DNA from: Symsagittifera roscoffensis
Taxonomy: Eukaryota > Xenacoelomorpha > Acoela > Convolutidae
Length of the DNA stretch: 60,000 nucleotides
Reading direction: 5' to 3'
NCBI RefSeq assembly: GCF_963678635.1
Contig: NC_087065.1
Coordinates: forward strand, 22,713,254 to 22,773,253
This document shows positions 45,311 through 56,000 of the stretch, in pieces (the stretch's first letter is position 1; each line of letters opens with the position of its first letter). The position numbers and the translations under genes were made by a program. The notes beneath the pieces were generated by a model. That model made no database searches. It had not been told where the DNA came from and saw only the letters and a list, made by a program, of their open reading frames with translations.

Positions 45311-45882
45311 TCGTATAGATTTGGCTTTTAAAATCTGTTTTCAAATATCTGTTCGCTTAAGATTTCCGCTAGTTTGATAGGCTCGTCCGTTTTTGCATAT
45401 TAACTTGATAGGGTTGATAAAATGGTCTTCAAATCAGACTTTTAGATTCATATTGTGTCCATCGGATATTACTCTTTGTAACTCGGAAGAACGTGCAAAG
45501 AAAATCTTCTCCCCTTTAGTTGCATCGGTAAAACGGAGGCTGCGCAAATGGGTGATCTTTGATTGGTTCTTATTTTTTTCCGATTCTTTCAAATAGTTTT
45601 TTTGCTTTTGTTCGCGTTATTTTTACATTTTAGCTTAAATTTTCTACATTATTTTCTGGCCAACTCGACTTACTATTTCTGGATGCCGACTCCGACTTCA
45701 AACAGGGAAAGTTCTACTAATTGACCTCTATGCCCACCCTCAGGAAATTGTAGTTTCGTAGTATATTGCGTTCGTGGTCCACAGATACAAAAAAAATAGG
45801 GCATCTTCTTAAGCGCATCCGTTGGATCTTATCGGAAAATCTATTTTCTGATTTTTTTCATCGCATCGTCTGTGAAGCCGCA

Positions 45883-46074
45883 CTAAAGTTCTTTTGTTGC
45901 TTGGTGTACCGGGAGTGTTTTCGAGTAAGTGTCTCTAAGTTTCAGTTTGTGGATTATATTTTTCTTCAAGAAACTAACTGGGCTGGCTGAGTCGACTTGA
46001 ATACTCAGGTGCACCAGGTTCTCTTTTTCTAAGCCAATGGTCAACAATTTTTTCAATAATTTTCTTTCGAACAA
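45883..46074 (-). pseudogene. Aspartic protease remnant of old gypsy element
   Basis: LHLSIQVDSASPVSFLKK-type sequence on the minus strand: a retropepsin active-site region in which the usual DSG/DTG reads DSA. It sits between gag and RT as expected. Confidence 0.5.
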
Positions 46075-46793
46075 TGTGGTTACGTTTAAAACTGAGTACT
46101 GATTCTTGTCGCTTAGTCCAGCTTCTGTGCATGCGTTGATTACGCCGCAAAGCTCATTCTGATTATTTACAATGATATATACAGACTGCTGAGTTGGATA
46201 ATGTACATCGTTTTTTACAGAATTAAAATTATTGATAAAATTTACTTTTTCTTTCGGGTTTGCAATGTTTTGTAAAATTCATACACGAGTTTTTTCTTTC
46301 TATGCGTAGAGATGGTTCTTTTTTGGCATATGAAATTTCGCATTCAGATGGAAATTTGAGTGGTGATTCAGAAATTTTGTGGAACTGGTTATTGTAAGAT
46401 GATTAGATATCGCTTACTCTTCTACCAGCGCCAAGTTTAGTGTGTCTTGTGGTGCTAGTTTCTCCGTTAACAATTTCTATCTGTTATCCTATATTTCTCA
46501 TGTGTTTTTAATAAGTAAATCCCGAATCCGGTCTTCTTCTCCGCTGCACATATCACTCTTTCTGGCCATTTCTGCAAGTGCTCCTCAGACTTGTTCTAGA
46601 CTCTCTCGGTCTCCTTGTCTTCTGTTCAAAAGCCTGTGGCGTTCAAAAGTGATATTCGGTTTTCTGATGGAAGGTTCAAGTTTTCCCAAAACTCTTGAAA
46701 AAAATCCGTAGGATTTTCACTATAGAGAATTTCTCAGCAAAAATTCGTTTACCCTCGGTTCCCTAGGCTAGAATTAACATGAATCTGATCTTT

Positions 46794-47135
46794 TTATCCG
46801 TCTACTCTTGTCTCAACCAGCCAAACGTATTTTTGCTTTGACTTGATTAATGCGTTTTCTTCATCCTCGTATCTCCGTTTTTCTTCAATATTCCTGGCTA
46901 GTCTTGCTGCCTTGTCTGCGCTTTTTGAGTCTGGGGCTTTTTCGAATGTAGCTGGAGTTACTATTTTACGATCCGAAGGATTCAAAAGGTTATTGATGTC
47001 TATGTTTTCTTTGGCTATCAGTGCCAATTGAAACATGTCACTCCACTCTTCCCATGGAATAGGGGGTTCGATCGTGCGGTTCTGCCAGAATGGAGGTACT
47101 CCCCTCATGCGAGATTCACTAAGTGACTGCGCCAT
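46794..47135 (-). pseudogene. gag N-terminal remnant of old gypsy element
   Basis: An open frame of 113 residues beginning MAQSLSESRMRGVPPFWQN and then EPPIPWEEWSDMFQLA, a capsid-like start typical of some gypsy gags. The ATG overlaps the PBS (TGGCGCAGTC at 47125-47134, minus strand), immediately after the LTR. The frame closes at 46794; downstream gag is decayed between 46075 and 46793. Confidence 0.65.
47125..47134 (-). other. Primer binding site, tRNA-Ser type
   Basis: TGGCGCAGTC on the minus strand next to the LTR equals the start of the PBS known from insect 17.6/297-type gypsy elements, which use tRNA-Ser. It is included in the gag start (ATGGCGCAGTC). Confidence 0.65.
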
Positions 47136-47330
47136 ATTAAAATGCCAAAATAATATACCCCGTTAAAACGCTAACTGATTACACTAACATAGAAAAAATA
47201 TGAAATATAAAACTGTATTATAAGTGTTCTCTAAAAACGAACAATAAACGTACGAATTCACTCCGATGGAATGTGTATGATCAACGTCAAAATTAGACAT
47301 AACCAAACAAAATTTATTAAATAATAGACA
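47136..47330 (-). mobile_element. Right (5') LTR of old gypsy element
   Basis: About 195 bp, aligned with 23803-23876 plus 42237-42348. Boundaries are uncertain by a few bases. Divergence from the left LTR is high by eye, so this element is much older than the giant one. Confidence 0.7.
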
Positions 47331-47712
47331 ATCACAACATTCAGTGTGGCATAACATTAAAAACTTTTCAGCTGTGATTTGGATGCAAAATCGTTTTGAA
47401 AAACAAAAATGTTCATGTGTAACTTTGACATCTTTCAGCCCAGTTAACACGGATTTTCATTATATCACCGAGCTCTTACTTCAGTTATAATAAATTTCTT
47501 ACCTTGAAGTTGTTGTTACCTCTAATCTTAAAAGTTTTTGATTTAACCCAATCACCCCCCACGCTGAATTTTTTCTAATTTAAATGCTTTTCAATTTTTG
47601 TATCAATCAAAACAAATTTTGATAATGATTAGTTTTGAAAATTTTCTAAATAATGATTGTTTTTGAAAAAAAACTGTGTGTTTGATCAAAAGCATAGAAT
47701 TTGAGAATGTTC
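47331..47712. other. Non-coding flank
   Basis: AT-rich sequence without a supported gene. Minus-strand open frame 47184-47450 overlaps the LTR and is not convincing. Confidence 0.4.
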
Positions 47713-47720
47713 GATAGTAA

Positions 47721-48015
47721 CAGGCGCGGATCTAGGAGTTTCGCGAGGTGGGGGGGGATCGGATTTTCAAAAAAACTTGTTCGATCTTTTGTCAACTTTT
47801 TTATCGACCTTTTGTCGACCTTTTTTTAGGTCAACCAAATTGTTTCTGAGCTTTCCCAAATGACCATAAAGACCTTAGTTTGTCAAAATTTTCTGCGCCG
47901 CAGGCAAATTTGTAGAAAAAACAGGCCAAAAAAGGAATTTTCATGCAATTTTTAGAAAATTTTGACCAAAAAATTGAGTTTTTGTTTGAGCGAGCTCCCC
48001 CTAATTCCGCTGCTG
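47721..48015. mobile_element. hAT-like MITE 1, 295 bp
   Basis: Begins CAGGCGCGGATCTAGGAG and ends (complement) CAGCAGCGGAATTAGGGGG, imperfect terminal inverted repeats. It is flanked by a perfect 8-bp duplication GATAGTAA at 47713-47720 and 48016-48023. An 8-bp target duplication and CAG ends fit hAT transposons. It has no transposase, so it is a non-autonomous derivative. Confidence 0.8.
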
Positions 48016-48023
48016 GATAGTAA

Positions 48024-48517
48024 TAATAAGTTAGGCTGATTTGATAGAAGTTATTCTCAAAAAATGAATAGAAAAATAGAAAAAATGAAAAAAAAAGTTT
48101 TCAATCAATTTGCATAAAATTTTTTGATTTTTTTTAAAAAACCTATCCATCAATCTTTGGTTATGATTTGGTACCTGATTTGGACTGAAACAGAACAGCA
48201 AAAAAACCTCCCAAAAACAAAATTCTTCTCCATTATTAATGGTCGGAACAACATTATAAAAGTTTGCTCCAAATTTTCCATGACTTTTGAAAACCTCAGG
48301 ACTGTACTCTGAAATGAACTGCATTAAAGTCTCTTTAGATTTTCTTCTCAAAATTTTATGTTGCAGCTCTTATCACGACAGGAAGTGCCACAATATAATT
48401 CAAAAGGATTTGGTTACACCTGAAATTTTTGTTGAAACATTCTCCACATTTTTTTCCGCTGTTTGTAATCTTTTTTAACTTAAGTTTTTTAAGTTTAAAG
48501 TAGCACTTAAATCTACT
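48024..48517. other. Non-coding AT-rich stretch
   Basis: About 490 bp between the two MITEs. Short open frames on both strands (for example 48031-48351 minus) lack any recognisable protein features. Confidence 0.4.
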
Positions 48518-48725
48518 CGGTAGCGGATCTGGGGGATGGGGGGGGGTTGGGTGGTTGTTTATTCCTCAAAGACTCGGCGACCGTGCCATTCAAATGGTCT
48601 CTACATATATTTTCAACCGACCGACCCTAAAATTTTTCTAAATTGACGTTCGCGCCAAAAAAGAATAAATAAGGGGAACAACATTTTTGCACTAAATCCT
48701 AGCAACAATTCTAGATCCGCACCTG
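48518..48725. mobile_element. hAT-like MITE 2, about 208 bp
   Basis: Starts CGGTAGCGGATCTGGGGG with a G-rich run and ends (complement) CAGGTGCGGATCTAGAATT, the same terminal family as MITE 1. The flanks aatctact (48510-48517) and gttctact (48726-48733) match at 6 of 8 bases, a decayed 8-bp target duplication. It is older than MITE 1. Confidence 0.65.
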
Positions 48726-48733
48726 GTTCTACT

Positions 48734-49328
48734 ATCTTTTCAAAAATTTTTGGAGGCGAATGGTTTTTTTTGCTTTTCTGGAAATTTTCAAAATTTGTTT
48801 CTTCAATCTTCATATCATTTTTAAATTTTAGAAAACGTTAGCATCTGCAAGAGCTCTTCTTATTACACTGAACAAAAAAAATTGGTAAAAACGGTTTTAA
48901 ATCAAAACTTTAACATAAATAAGAAGACTTGAATATTTACTGATGAAACTGTTTTATTTCTAATGAGCCTGTTTTGCATCATCTAAAAACAAGCTCTTAC
49001 GTCAGAAGGAAAGCTGAGCGCAGAGGTTTCTTCAAGGAAAAGATGAAAAAAACTGAAGGTAGTTAACATTTAATTTAAATGCAGTTATAATAACGCTTCC
49101 TGTTTGCCACCTCGTTAAGAAATAATTTTTTTGAATTTCGTCAAAGCTCGCATGTGGTGGAATTATGCAAATCAATTCACTTAATGGCGAAAAACGTTTT
49201 AATGAGAACTTATTCAATTGATCTGTTAATGATTACTAATAAAAAATCAACTTATTAGTCCCTTATTAGTTCATAGTTTTTCTCTGACTTCCGAAAATTG
49301 CCGCTAAATAAATTAAAAATTTTCTTTA
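48734..49328. other. Non-coding stretch upstream of 49329 ORF
   Basis: No gene or repeat recognised in about 590 bp. It could contain a promoter for the following ORF, but no motif stands out. Confidence 0.4.
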
Positions 49329-49826
49329 ATGAAAATGGAGCAACTCGAAGCAAATATTGTGAACAAACCCGATAATATCAACATGGTAACTAACCAAAAT
49401 ACTCAAACCAATCAGACGTGTGAGGTATTCAGAAGTAACAACCAACCACAAGCTTGGAACCAGCAAGAAATACATAGCCAATCAGAAAATTTGGAAGCTC
49501 AATCAGGAGAATTTAGCCAATCAGAAGCTTTAAATCAGTCAGCAACTTCAAACTCGAGCCAATCAGAAAACTCAAATCAGACTGTGAGTTCCAACCAACC
49601 AGATACGAGTTCGCAGTTGTCGGATCCGGACTCGACTTCAATTCGTATGGATGACTATTCATTTGGGCTCGGAGAGGGTAACGAGATCGACGAGGATGCT
49701 GACCCGAGAAGGAACAAATGTTGGTTCGTATCTGGCTTCGTGATTTCCATAGCAACCGCCATTACACTCTTGTGTTTCGCGTGGGGTTCGAAAGACATGA
49801 CTAGCAACTACGCCTACTTCATGTAA
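49329..49826 (+). CDS. Hypothetical single-pass membrane protein, 165 residues
   Basis: The only open frame in the window with no visible link to a mobile element. Residues 1-95 are rich in N, Q, S and E with degenerate repeats of the form N/SQSE (SQSENLEAQ, SQSEALNQS, SQSENSNQT). Residues 100-128 are acidic (GEGNEIDEDADPRR). Residues 131-151 form one hydrophobic segment (WFVSGFVISIATAITLLCFAW), followed by a short tail ending at TAA. Local GC rises in the C-terminal half. An in-frame ATG two codons later is an alternative start. The function is unknown; it could be an intact gene, one exon of a larger gene, or a chance frame. Confidence 0.4.
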   Translation: MKMEQLEANIVNKPDNINMVTNQNTQTNQTCEVFRSNNQPQAWNQQEIHSQSENLEAQSGEFSQSEALNQSATSNSSQSENSNQTVSSNQPDTSSQLSDPDSTSIRMDDYSFGLGEGNEIDEDADPRRNKCWFVSGFVISIATAITLLCFAWGSKDMTSNYAYFM

Positions 49827-50644
49827 CATATGAACTTCTATTAAATGAGCAGCAAATCCGCGGCAAGTTAGACTGTGCTGAATTAAGTAGTTTATTTTAC
49901 TTGTATTTTTTCAACTGAAATGCTTTCACTTTCGGCTCTCAGAGTTTCAACGCGCAAGTTTTAGTTTATAGCTCTTGCAATTCAAGGGACGTCGATGGGA
50001 GTTTGTAATTATCAGCCATGCTCCCCGGGTCGAGGTGCTCCCTAAGTTTCGAACGCCTCGACCAAAAATCGGTATGTTTCGACGGTTCTTGACAGAAAAA
50101 AGTGGGTTCGACCGAACATTTTTGAGGTAATCGAGCTGGTTGTCAAGAAAAACACAAGAAAACTGTTAAGAAAAACACGAGAACTGCCTTAAAAACTGTT
50201 TGTGGAAGCGGCAAAACTTCTCAGTAAAAAACCAATCAATAACTCATATTTTAATCTAGTTTTCCCGTAGGTAACCGATTTTAATTTGCGCCTTCAAGTT
50301 TTGCGCCAGAGCTATTTTGTTTTAAGCGTTTATTTTGTGGCTTTGTGGTGCATCCGGTAGTGATGTTGCCAAGTAATTATGTGATTGCAAACAATTAGTG
50401 ATGATGTGAATGATGTAAGTATTTACCCGCACTCAGTAGAAAGAGAAAATAATAGATTATAGTGGTTTTTTATTGTCAGTCTCCATAAAATTCGTAAAGA
50501 ATTGATTATAATAGATTAAAATGGATTATAATGTTACTATTTTTCGAACCAAAAAAGTCATTATAATCGATTATAATCGATTATAATCGATTATTTTTTG
50601 AAAGTGTTTTTCTCAAATTCTATTGAATTGTAATCTTTTATAAT
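49827..50644. other. Non-coding flank with short palindromic tandem repeat
   Basis: Contains an 8-bp inverted repeat (ggtcgagg...cctcgacc, about 50029-50064) and a 10-bp tandem repeat TTATAATCGA, a little over three copies, at 50561-50594. Joined units read as the palindrome TCGATTATAATCGA. No gene. Confidence 0.5.
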
Positions 50645-51126
50645 TGTGCGCTCAATCTGAAAAAACTGTATAAGACAAATTAAATTATGATAATTTTTCG
50701 GTTAACACACATAACAAGAAATAAGCAATGTCAACGGTTTGCATAATCAAGATCACAAAATCAACTTGTTTCGGTACAACTCGTTTTGTGAGATAATTTC
50801 GCGCAAGCTAGCCACAAGAACCGGTCGGTAATGTCCTTGAGACAAATTGCTCTTTTTGGCGGTCAACCTTAATCAAGGCTGAACCGAATTAGAACCAAAA
50901 AACAGTTAAAATAGGATGTAACCCCCGTTTTTAGTATATTAAGACATGGGCAGGTGGGGGACTCGAACCTACGTCAACTGTTATTTCACACATATAATCG
51001 GCGTTAGCTTACTTTGTCTTAGTCCGCTTGGCCAACTGTGCTTATGGTTGTTACATTTTGGTCCAATCATATTCAAGCTTGTGTTTGGTTTTATATGCAT
51101 TTATATTCTACATTTGCATTGCAACA
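50645..51126 (-). mobile_element. 3' LTR of BEL/Pao element
   Basis: 482 bp. On the minus strand it begins TGTTGCAATGCAAATG right after the polypurine tract, has a TATAAAA-type box near its start (around 51087-51102), and ends at TGTGCGCTC (plus-strand left edge). Its left 271 bp repeat almost exactly at 59730-60000. Confidence 0.85.
50948..51041 (-). ncRNA. tRNA-like sequence inside BEL LTR (pseudo-tRNA)
   Basis: On the minus strand there is a perfect A-box-like TGGCCAAGCGG (51024-51034) and a perfect B-box-like GGTTCGAGTCC (50959-50969), spaced as in a class II (Leu/Ser-type) tRNA. The acceptor and T stems do not pair well, so it is not a functional tRNA but a tRNA-derived fragment, perhaps a SINE head, or an LTR that recruited Pol III boxes. 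Confidence 0.55.
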
Positions 51127-52961
51127 TCCTCCCCCCCTGAAGAAGGAAGAACCGGAGCGAGCTTAACGGTCGGCCGAGTGACTTCACGGGTTGCGGTCTT
51201 AACAAGGGCGGATCGAGCGCAACTGTCCTGTCCGTAGTTTAGCTTGACGATTCGGGCGAGAGGGTAGTACCCACGCGGACTATCGGGCTCAATCACCCAC
51301 ACGAGATCGCCTGTTTTAAGAGTGAAGTCAGAATGAGTGTGCCACTTGACACGCTTATTCAGCGAGGGAACATATTCTCGAAGCCAACGAGACCAAATCG
51401 CGTTAGCATATGACTCCGCTCGCACGTACCTTTTCTTGTGATCGAAGTGCTCCCCGGGTAAAAGCGAAGGAAAGCTTGTGGCATGTTGTCCAAGCAAAAA
51501 ATGGTTTGGGGTTAACGCTTCTAACTCACGTGAATCGGTACTAACGGGAGTGATTGGCCTCGAATTCAAAGCCTGTTCAACTAAGCAGAGTGTTGTTCCT
51601 AACACCTCTTCAGTGACTCGCCTACTGCCTAGGATATCGTACAGCACGCGCTTCACGCTTCGGACGAGGCGTTCCCAGGAGCCGCCATGATGGGGTGCGC
51701 CTGGCGGGTTAAATTTCCAAGTAACACCTTTGTGTGCAAAAATGGTCGGAGCCATGCCATTCCAGCTCTTGATGCAGGCAAGTAATTCCTTTTCCGCACC
51801 AACGAAGTTCGTGCCATTATCCGACCAGATTGTGCTTGGCGTACCACGGCGCGCAACGAACCGTTCAATGCCCATGACACACGAACTGGTGTCCAGAGAT
51901 GGTACAATCTCAAGGTGTACAGCCCTGGTGGTGAGGCAAGTAAAAAGAAATCCCCATCTTTTTTCCGTGCTTCTGCGAACCGAAACGTAAAGCGGTCCAA
52001 AGTAATCCACACCCGTATGATTGAAGGGTGGTTGCTTGTAACCGAGACGTTCGACAGGTAAATCGGACATAATTGGCTGGATGGTGCTTGCTTTGCGTTT
52101 ACGGCATGTCACACATTGATTTTCGATAGACCGAAGTAGTCGACGCAACCCAAGTATTGCATATTTCATATTTAAAACGGAGCGCATGTAATCTAATCTT
52201 TGATGAAAATGCTTATGGTGGAGGCTGCGGGCCAACAAACGAACTAGGGTATGTCGGGCGTCGAGTATTATTGGGTGCTTAGTATCAAACTCGGTATCCA
52301 CTAAGCGCACAATCCGTCCGGTGGAACGAATGATACCAGCGGGACCGATAAATGGCGAGTACGTGGCAATTTTACTACTATTCTTAATAGGTTTGCCAGC
52401 GGTGAGCGTTTTCAATTCTACGGGGAAGGATTCCATCTGAGCAAGTTGAATAAGTTTGTTTTTTGCAATATCAAGTTCAGTGGGATCGGTGATTCGTAAG
52501 TCCTTACCACGAAAATGCTTATGTGAAGGCAGCATCCTCAACATAAAAGCGAATACTCGCTTATATCTCGTAAAGGAACTGAATATTTCCCAATTGAACC
52601 CGTGTTCGGGATGTTTGATGGATGTGACATCGGTGACGAAGGAAGATGATGTCTCCAAGCAATTATCAACATCACAAGAAGGACCCTTCAAACGAATTTT
52701 ATTGATTACAAGTTCGTCGGGTTTAAACGGCCAATCAGTAGTCCTGAGAATGCTCGGACCAATAACCCAGCTGCTATCCTTGAGGGCTTCCGAAGAAATC
52801 CCCCGCGTACCGGTATCAGCTGGATTATCGCCGCTCAGAACATGATGCCACTCATCAATAGAGGTCGATTCGAGAATTTCGCCGACACGATTAGCGACGA
52901 ATACAGGTAATTTTTCAGTGGAATTTAGCCACTGCAAAACTGTTCTACTATCTGTCCACAT
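51108..52961 (-). CDS. pol: BEL/Pao pol C-terminal part: RNase H end and integrase
   Basis: 617 residues, in the same frame as the 1060-residue ORF upstream and separated from it by one TGA (53013-53015) plus 17 codons. It starts in RNase H (MWTDSRTVLQWLNST, and GDNPADTGTRG, both typical of Pao elements). The integrase zinc module (HHKHFHQRLDY ... CVTCRKRK) lies around residues 250-290. The DDE core has Asp near 316 (HTGVDYFGPL), Asp near 378 (WSDNGTNFVGA) and Glu near 430 (GGSWERLVRS). The C-terminal part has LKTGDLVWVIEPD. The domain order matches Pao pol. Confidence 0.93.
   Translation of the reverse strand: MWTDSRTVLQWLNSTEKLPVFVANRVGEILESTSIDEWHHVLSGDNPADTGTRGISSEALKDSSWVIGPSILRTTDWPFKPDELVINKIRLKGPSCDVDNCLETSSSFVTDVTSIKHPEHGFNWEIFSSFTRYKRVFAFMLRMLPSHKHFRGKDLRITDPTELDIAKNKLIQLAQMESFPVELKTLTAGKPIKNSSKIATYSPFIGPAGIIRSTGRIVRLVDTEFDTKHPIILDARHTLVRLLARSLHHKHFHQRLDYMRSVLNMKYAILGLRRLLRSIENQCVTCRKRKASTIQPIMSDLPVERLGYKQPPFNHTGVDYFGPLYVSVRRSTEKRWGFLFTCLTTRAVHLEIVPSLDTSSCVMGIERFVARRGTPSTIWSDNGTNFVGAEKELLACIKSWNGMAPTIFAHKGVTWKFNPPGAPHHGGSWERLVRSVKRVLYDILGSRRVTEEVLGTTLCLVEQALNSRPITPVSTDSRELEALTPNHFLLGQHATSFPSLLPGEHFDHKKRYVRAESYANAIWSRWLREYVPSLNKRVKWHTHSDFTLKTGDLVWVIEPDSPRGYYPLARIVKLNYGQDSCARSALVKTATREVTRPTVKLAPVLPSSGGEDVAMQM
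51127..51137 (-). other. Polypurine tract of BEL/Pao element
   Basis: GGGGGGGAGGA on the minus strand directly before the 3' LTR. It overlaps the last codons of pol, which continues into the LTR to a stop at 51108-51110. Confidence 0.8.
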
Positions 52962-53012
52962 GTAGACTTGATTAACAGAGACGGTAAGAACGGCCAGTAT
53001 ATCATCTTTTAG

Positions 53013-56000
53013 TCATGTGGCGAGCAGAGCAGCTTGAAGCTCTAGCTTCGGTATAGATAGCGCTTTCATGGCCGCAACGCGAGCTTTACCAAAGATGAAG
53101 GATATTTGAGTTTTATGCGAGCTCGCGAGTCGCGCACGCAAAAATCCAACAGCACATAAAACGTTCTGCGAGCTATCACCGAACATGTGGAGCTCAATTT
53201 GATCAACAAGCTCTGTGAAGTAACAACGGGGAATAGTCAATTGCCCTAAGAGAGGGAGACCGGAGTGCCACTCGAGAAACTTATCTCTTATGTTTTCTGG
53301 CAATTCGTCGTCCCAACTTTGACCACTGATTTTCCAAATATCTTTCAGTAAAAGACGGGCCCTAACTGTGTATGGAGCTACTAAATCAACAGGGTCAAAC
53401 ACAGAAGAGACGAAGCTCAAGACGGTTTGTTGAGTTATTGCTTTATCGAGAGGACGATCCACGCCTCTGCTAACAACCAATGTGTCTTTCACATGGTCCC
53501 ACTTAAGACCTAAGACGTGTGATGATTGTTCGGCACCGTTACATATTTCCTTGATGGGTGAAGATGAGGTTTCGGATTCCTCGGGGTTCAATGCTGAAGT
53601 GATTTCATTAGCATTACTGACAAATTTAGTCAAATTAAATCCTCCTAATTTTAGTAAGGAAACCAAATCGCGACTAGTTTTAATTGCTTGGGTAACGTTC
53701 TCGAATGAATCCAAGTAATCTTCCATGTAAAATTTTTCATTTACGACTGAGGCGGCCTCAGGGTATGTGGACATATTATCAGTTGCTGTTTTTCGCAACG
53801 CGAAATTGGCGCACGTAGGCGAATCCTCCCGCCACAAAAAACGGAGCGAAAATTGATCGCGGGCAAGGACTCCTACCTGGAGGAACATACCCTCTATATC
53901 CGCGGAGACGGCGTACTTGTGTTGACGGAATCGCAAAAGCACAAAAATTAAATTTTGGAGTAGGTCAGGACCCACCATTAAGGACTTATTTAAGGATGTG
54001 CCGTGAAACTTAGAAGCCCCATTAAGGACTCGGCGCACCTTACCCGGCTTATTCGGATTTACGACAGGATGGTGCGGAAGATACCACTCGCGATCGGAAC
54101 GCTTACGTGGATCATGCGGTTCGACGGTAACGACATAGCCTTTCCTAATGTCCTCTCTAATTGTTTCTGCGTATCTTTCGCGCAGCTCAGGGTCTTTACT
54201 TAACCTTCTCTCCAATGATTTAAATGGGGCGAGTGACGAGTAATAATTGTTTGGTAGACTGACATTACTATCAATCCAAAGCATAGGCACAAGGTATCTT
54301 TCGCCATTGTGAACGGTTTCAGAATTTAGGATGGATAAAGCATGTTTATCCGCGGCGGAACGGGCATCGACTTGTTTGAAAGCACCATACGATTCCAACT
54401 CGTACCAGGATTTTATCTGGTCGGTCAGAGAAGAATCTTCAACAACACACTTGAAACACGAAGAAGTAGAATTACCGGACGGCGGCAACGGACCACTTAA
54501 GACCCAACCTATCGGTAGGCGAACGGAACACGGTGAGTTTTTATCATCTCCCAAGATGAACTCAATGGGTCTAACGGCGTGGTAGTAGTCTTGTCCGATA
54601 ATAACTTCAACGTCCTCATAAGTATATTGAATGGGCTTAATAGGTGCTAATTGTGGATATTTATTCTGCAAATCAGCAATATTGATTAATTCGGAACCAA
54701 TCCGAATATTGTTTTTAACATATGCACAGAGGGAAAATACGAAATCACTATTATTCGGCTCGGAGGAAACTGTAAACTTGACCCTCTGAGTCTCAACAAC
54801 GGTGGTTGAATTGAAACCACTAATTGACAAGTTAACGGGCTCCGCTACTAAGCCGAGACGGTTTACGAGTGACGAAGACACCCAGGAGTGAGTCGATGCA
54901 CTATCACAAAGAACCAACGTCAGGAGACTGGTTACATCAGAGGATACACCAAGTGTTGCAATTGGCAACAACCCTTTAGAAGATTCAATGTCATGTACAT
55001 CACTAACAGCGGCATGGGTGGAAGTCGTTGTATTCTCCTTGGATTTGTTTGTTCCAGCCTTATTCGAGACATTTGAATTTTCCTTCCGAGGAAACATTCT
55101 TTCGGCTCCATGGAGCAAGACATTATGTGTGCTATCACACTCTGGCTTCGGGCACTTTTTTGCTCTAGAACATTGCCGGAAACTATGATTGCCATTGAGA
55201 CAAGCGAAGCAAAGTTTCTGTTCAGCTACGTATTTTGCTCGCTGAGTAGCAGTCTTTTCCTTAAAAACAGCACAATTCCACAATGCATGACTACCCTTAC
55301 ACAAAACGCACGGCGGAAGCTTAGACTTGTCCTGAGTCTTACTAGTTACCTGGCTATTGGCTGCAAAAACTTTGGTTGTTTTTGGTTTAACTGGTTCCCC
55401 CTTTTTTGCCTTAGAGTTGAGTAAACGTAATCTTTCATGCCCCTCGGCCTTTTCTTTCAACCAGTTGCTAAAGTCTAAAAGTGTTGTTCGCTGCCAATTA
55501 TGTCTAACAGTATGCATTGACCAAGCCTCCTTGAGGTTAGGCAGAATTTTACTAACAGCTTGGGTTAACAGGTTAACACTCTTTAGATCATCGTTGAAAG
55601 ACAATGATTTGAAAACTGCTACGAGGCCAGATATGGCAGAGGAGAAACTAATGACATTTTCCGAATTGTGCATCTTAAGTGGAGGAAAAGTATTCAGCTT
55701 ATCAAGTTGCGCACCAACAATGGCATGTGGTTGCCCAAACTTCCGTTGCAAGGTGGCCAGTGCATCCTTGTACATAACGCCACTATAACTAAACTCCGCA
55801 ATTGCGGTATTTGCTTTGCCTGTGACGAGCGTTTTTAAAAATGTCAGTTTCGTATCATCGGTGAGAACAGCGGAATCAACGGTGGACTTAAACTGACCAA
55901 ACCATTCGTGCCAGTTTAACGGGTTGCCGTCAAACTGGGCTAACTTCCATTCAGGAAGATGATCTTTGCGGCTATGGATCAATAATTCCGCCAATTCACG

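Noticed and set aside
46442-46711. 89-codon plus ORF in the old gypsy element
   Set aside because: It lies antisense to the decayed gag region, has no domain, and is likely a shadow.
50948-51041. Functional tRNA-Leu or tRNA-Ser gene
   Set aside because: A and B boxes are good, but acceptor and T stems do not pair.
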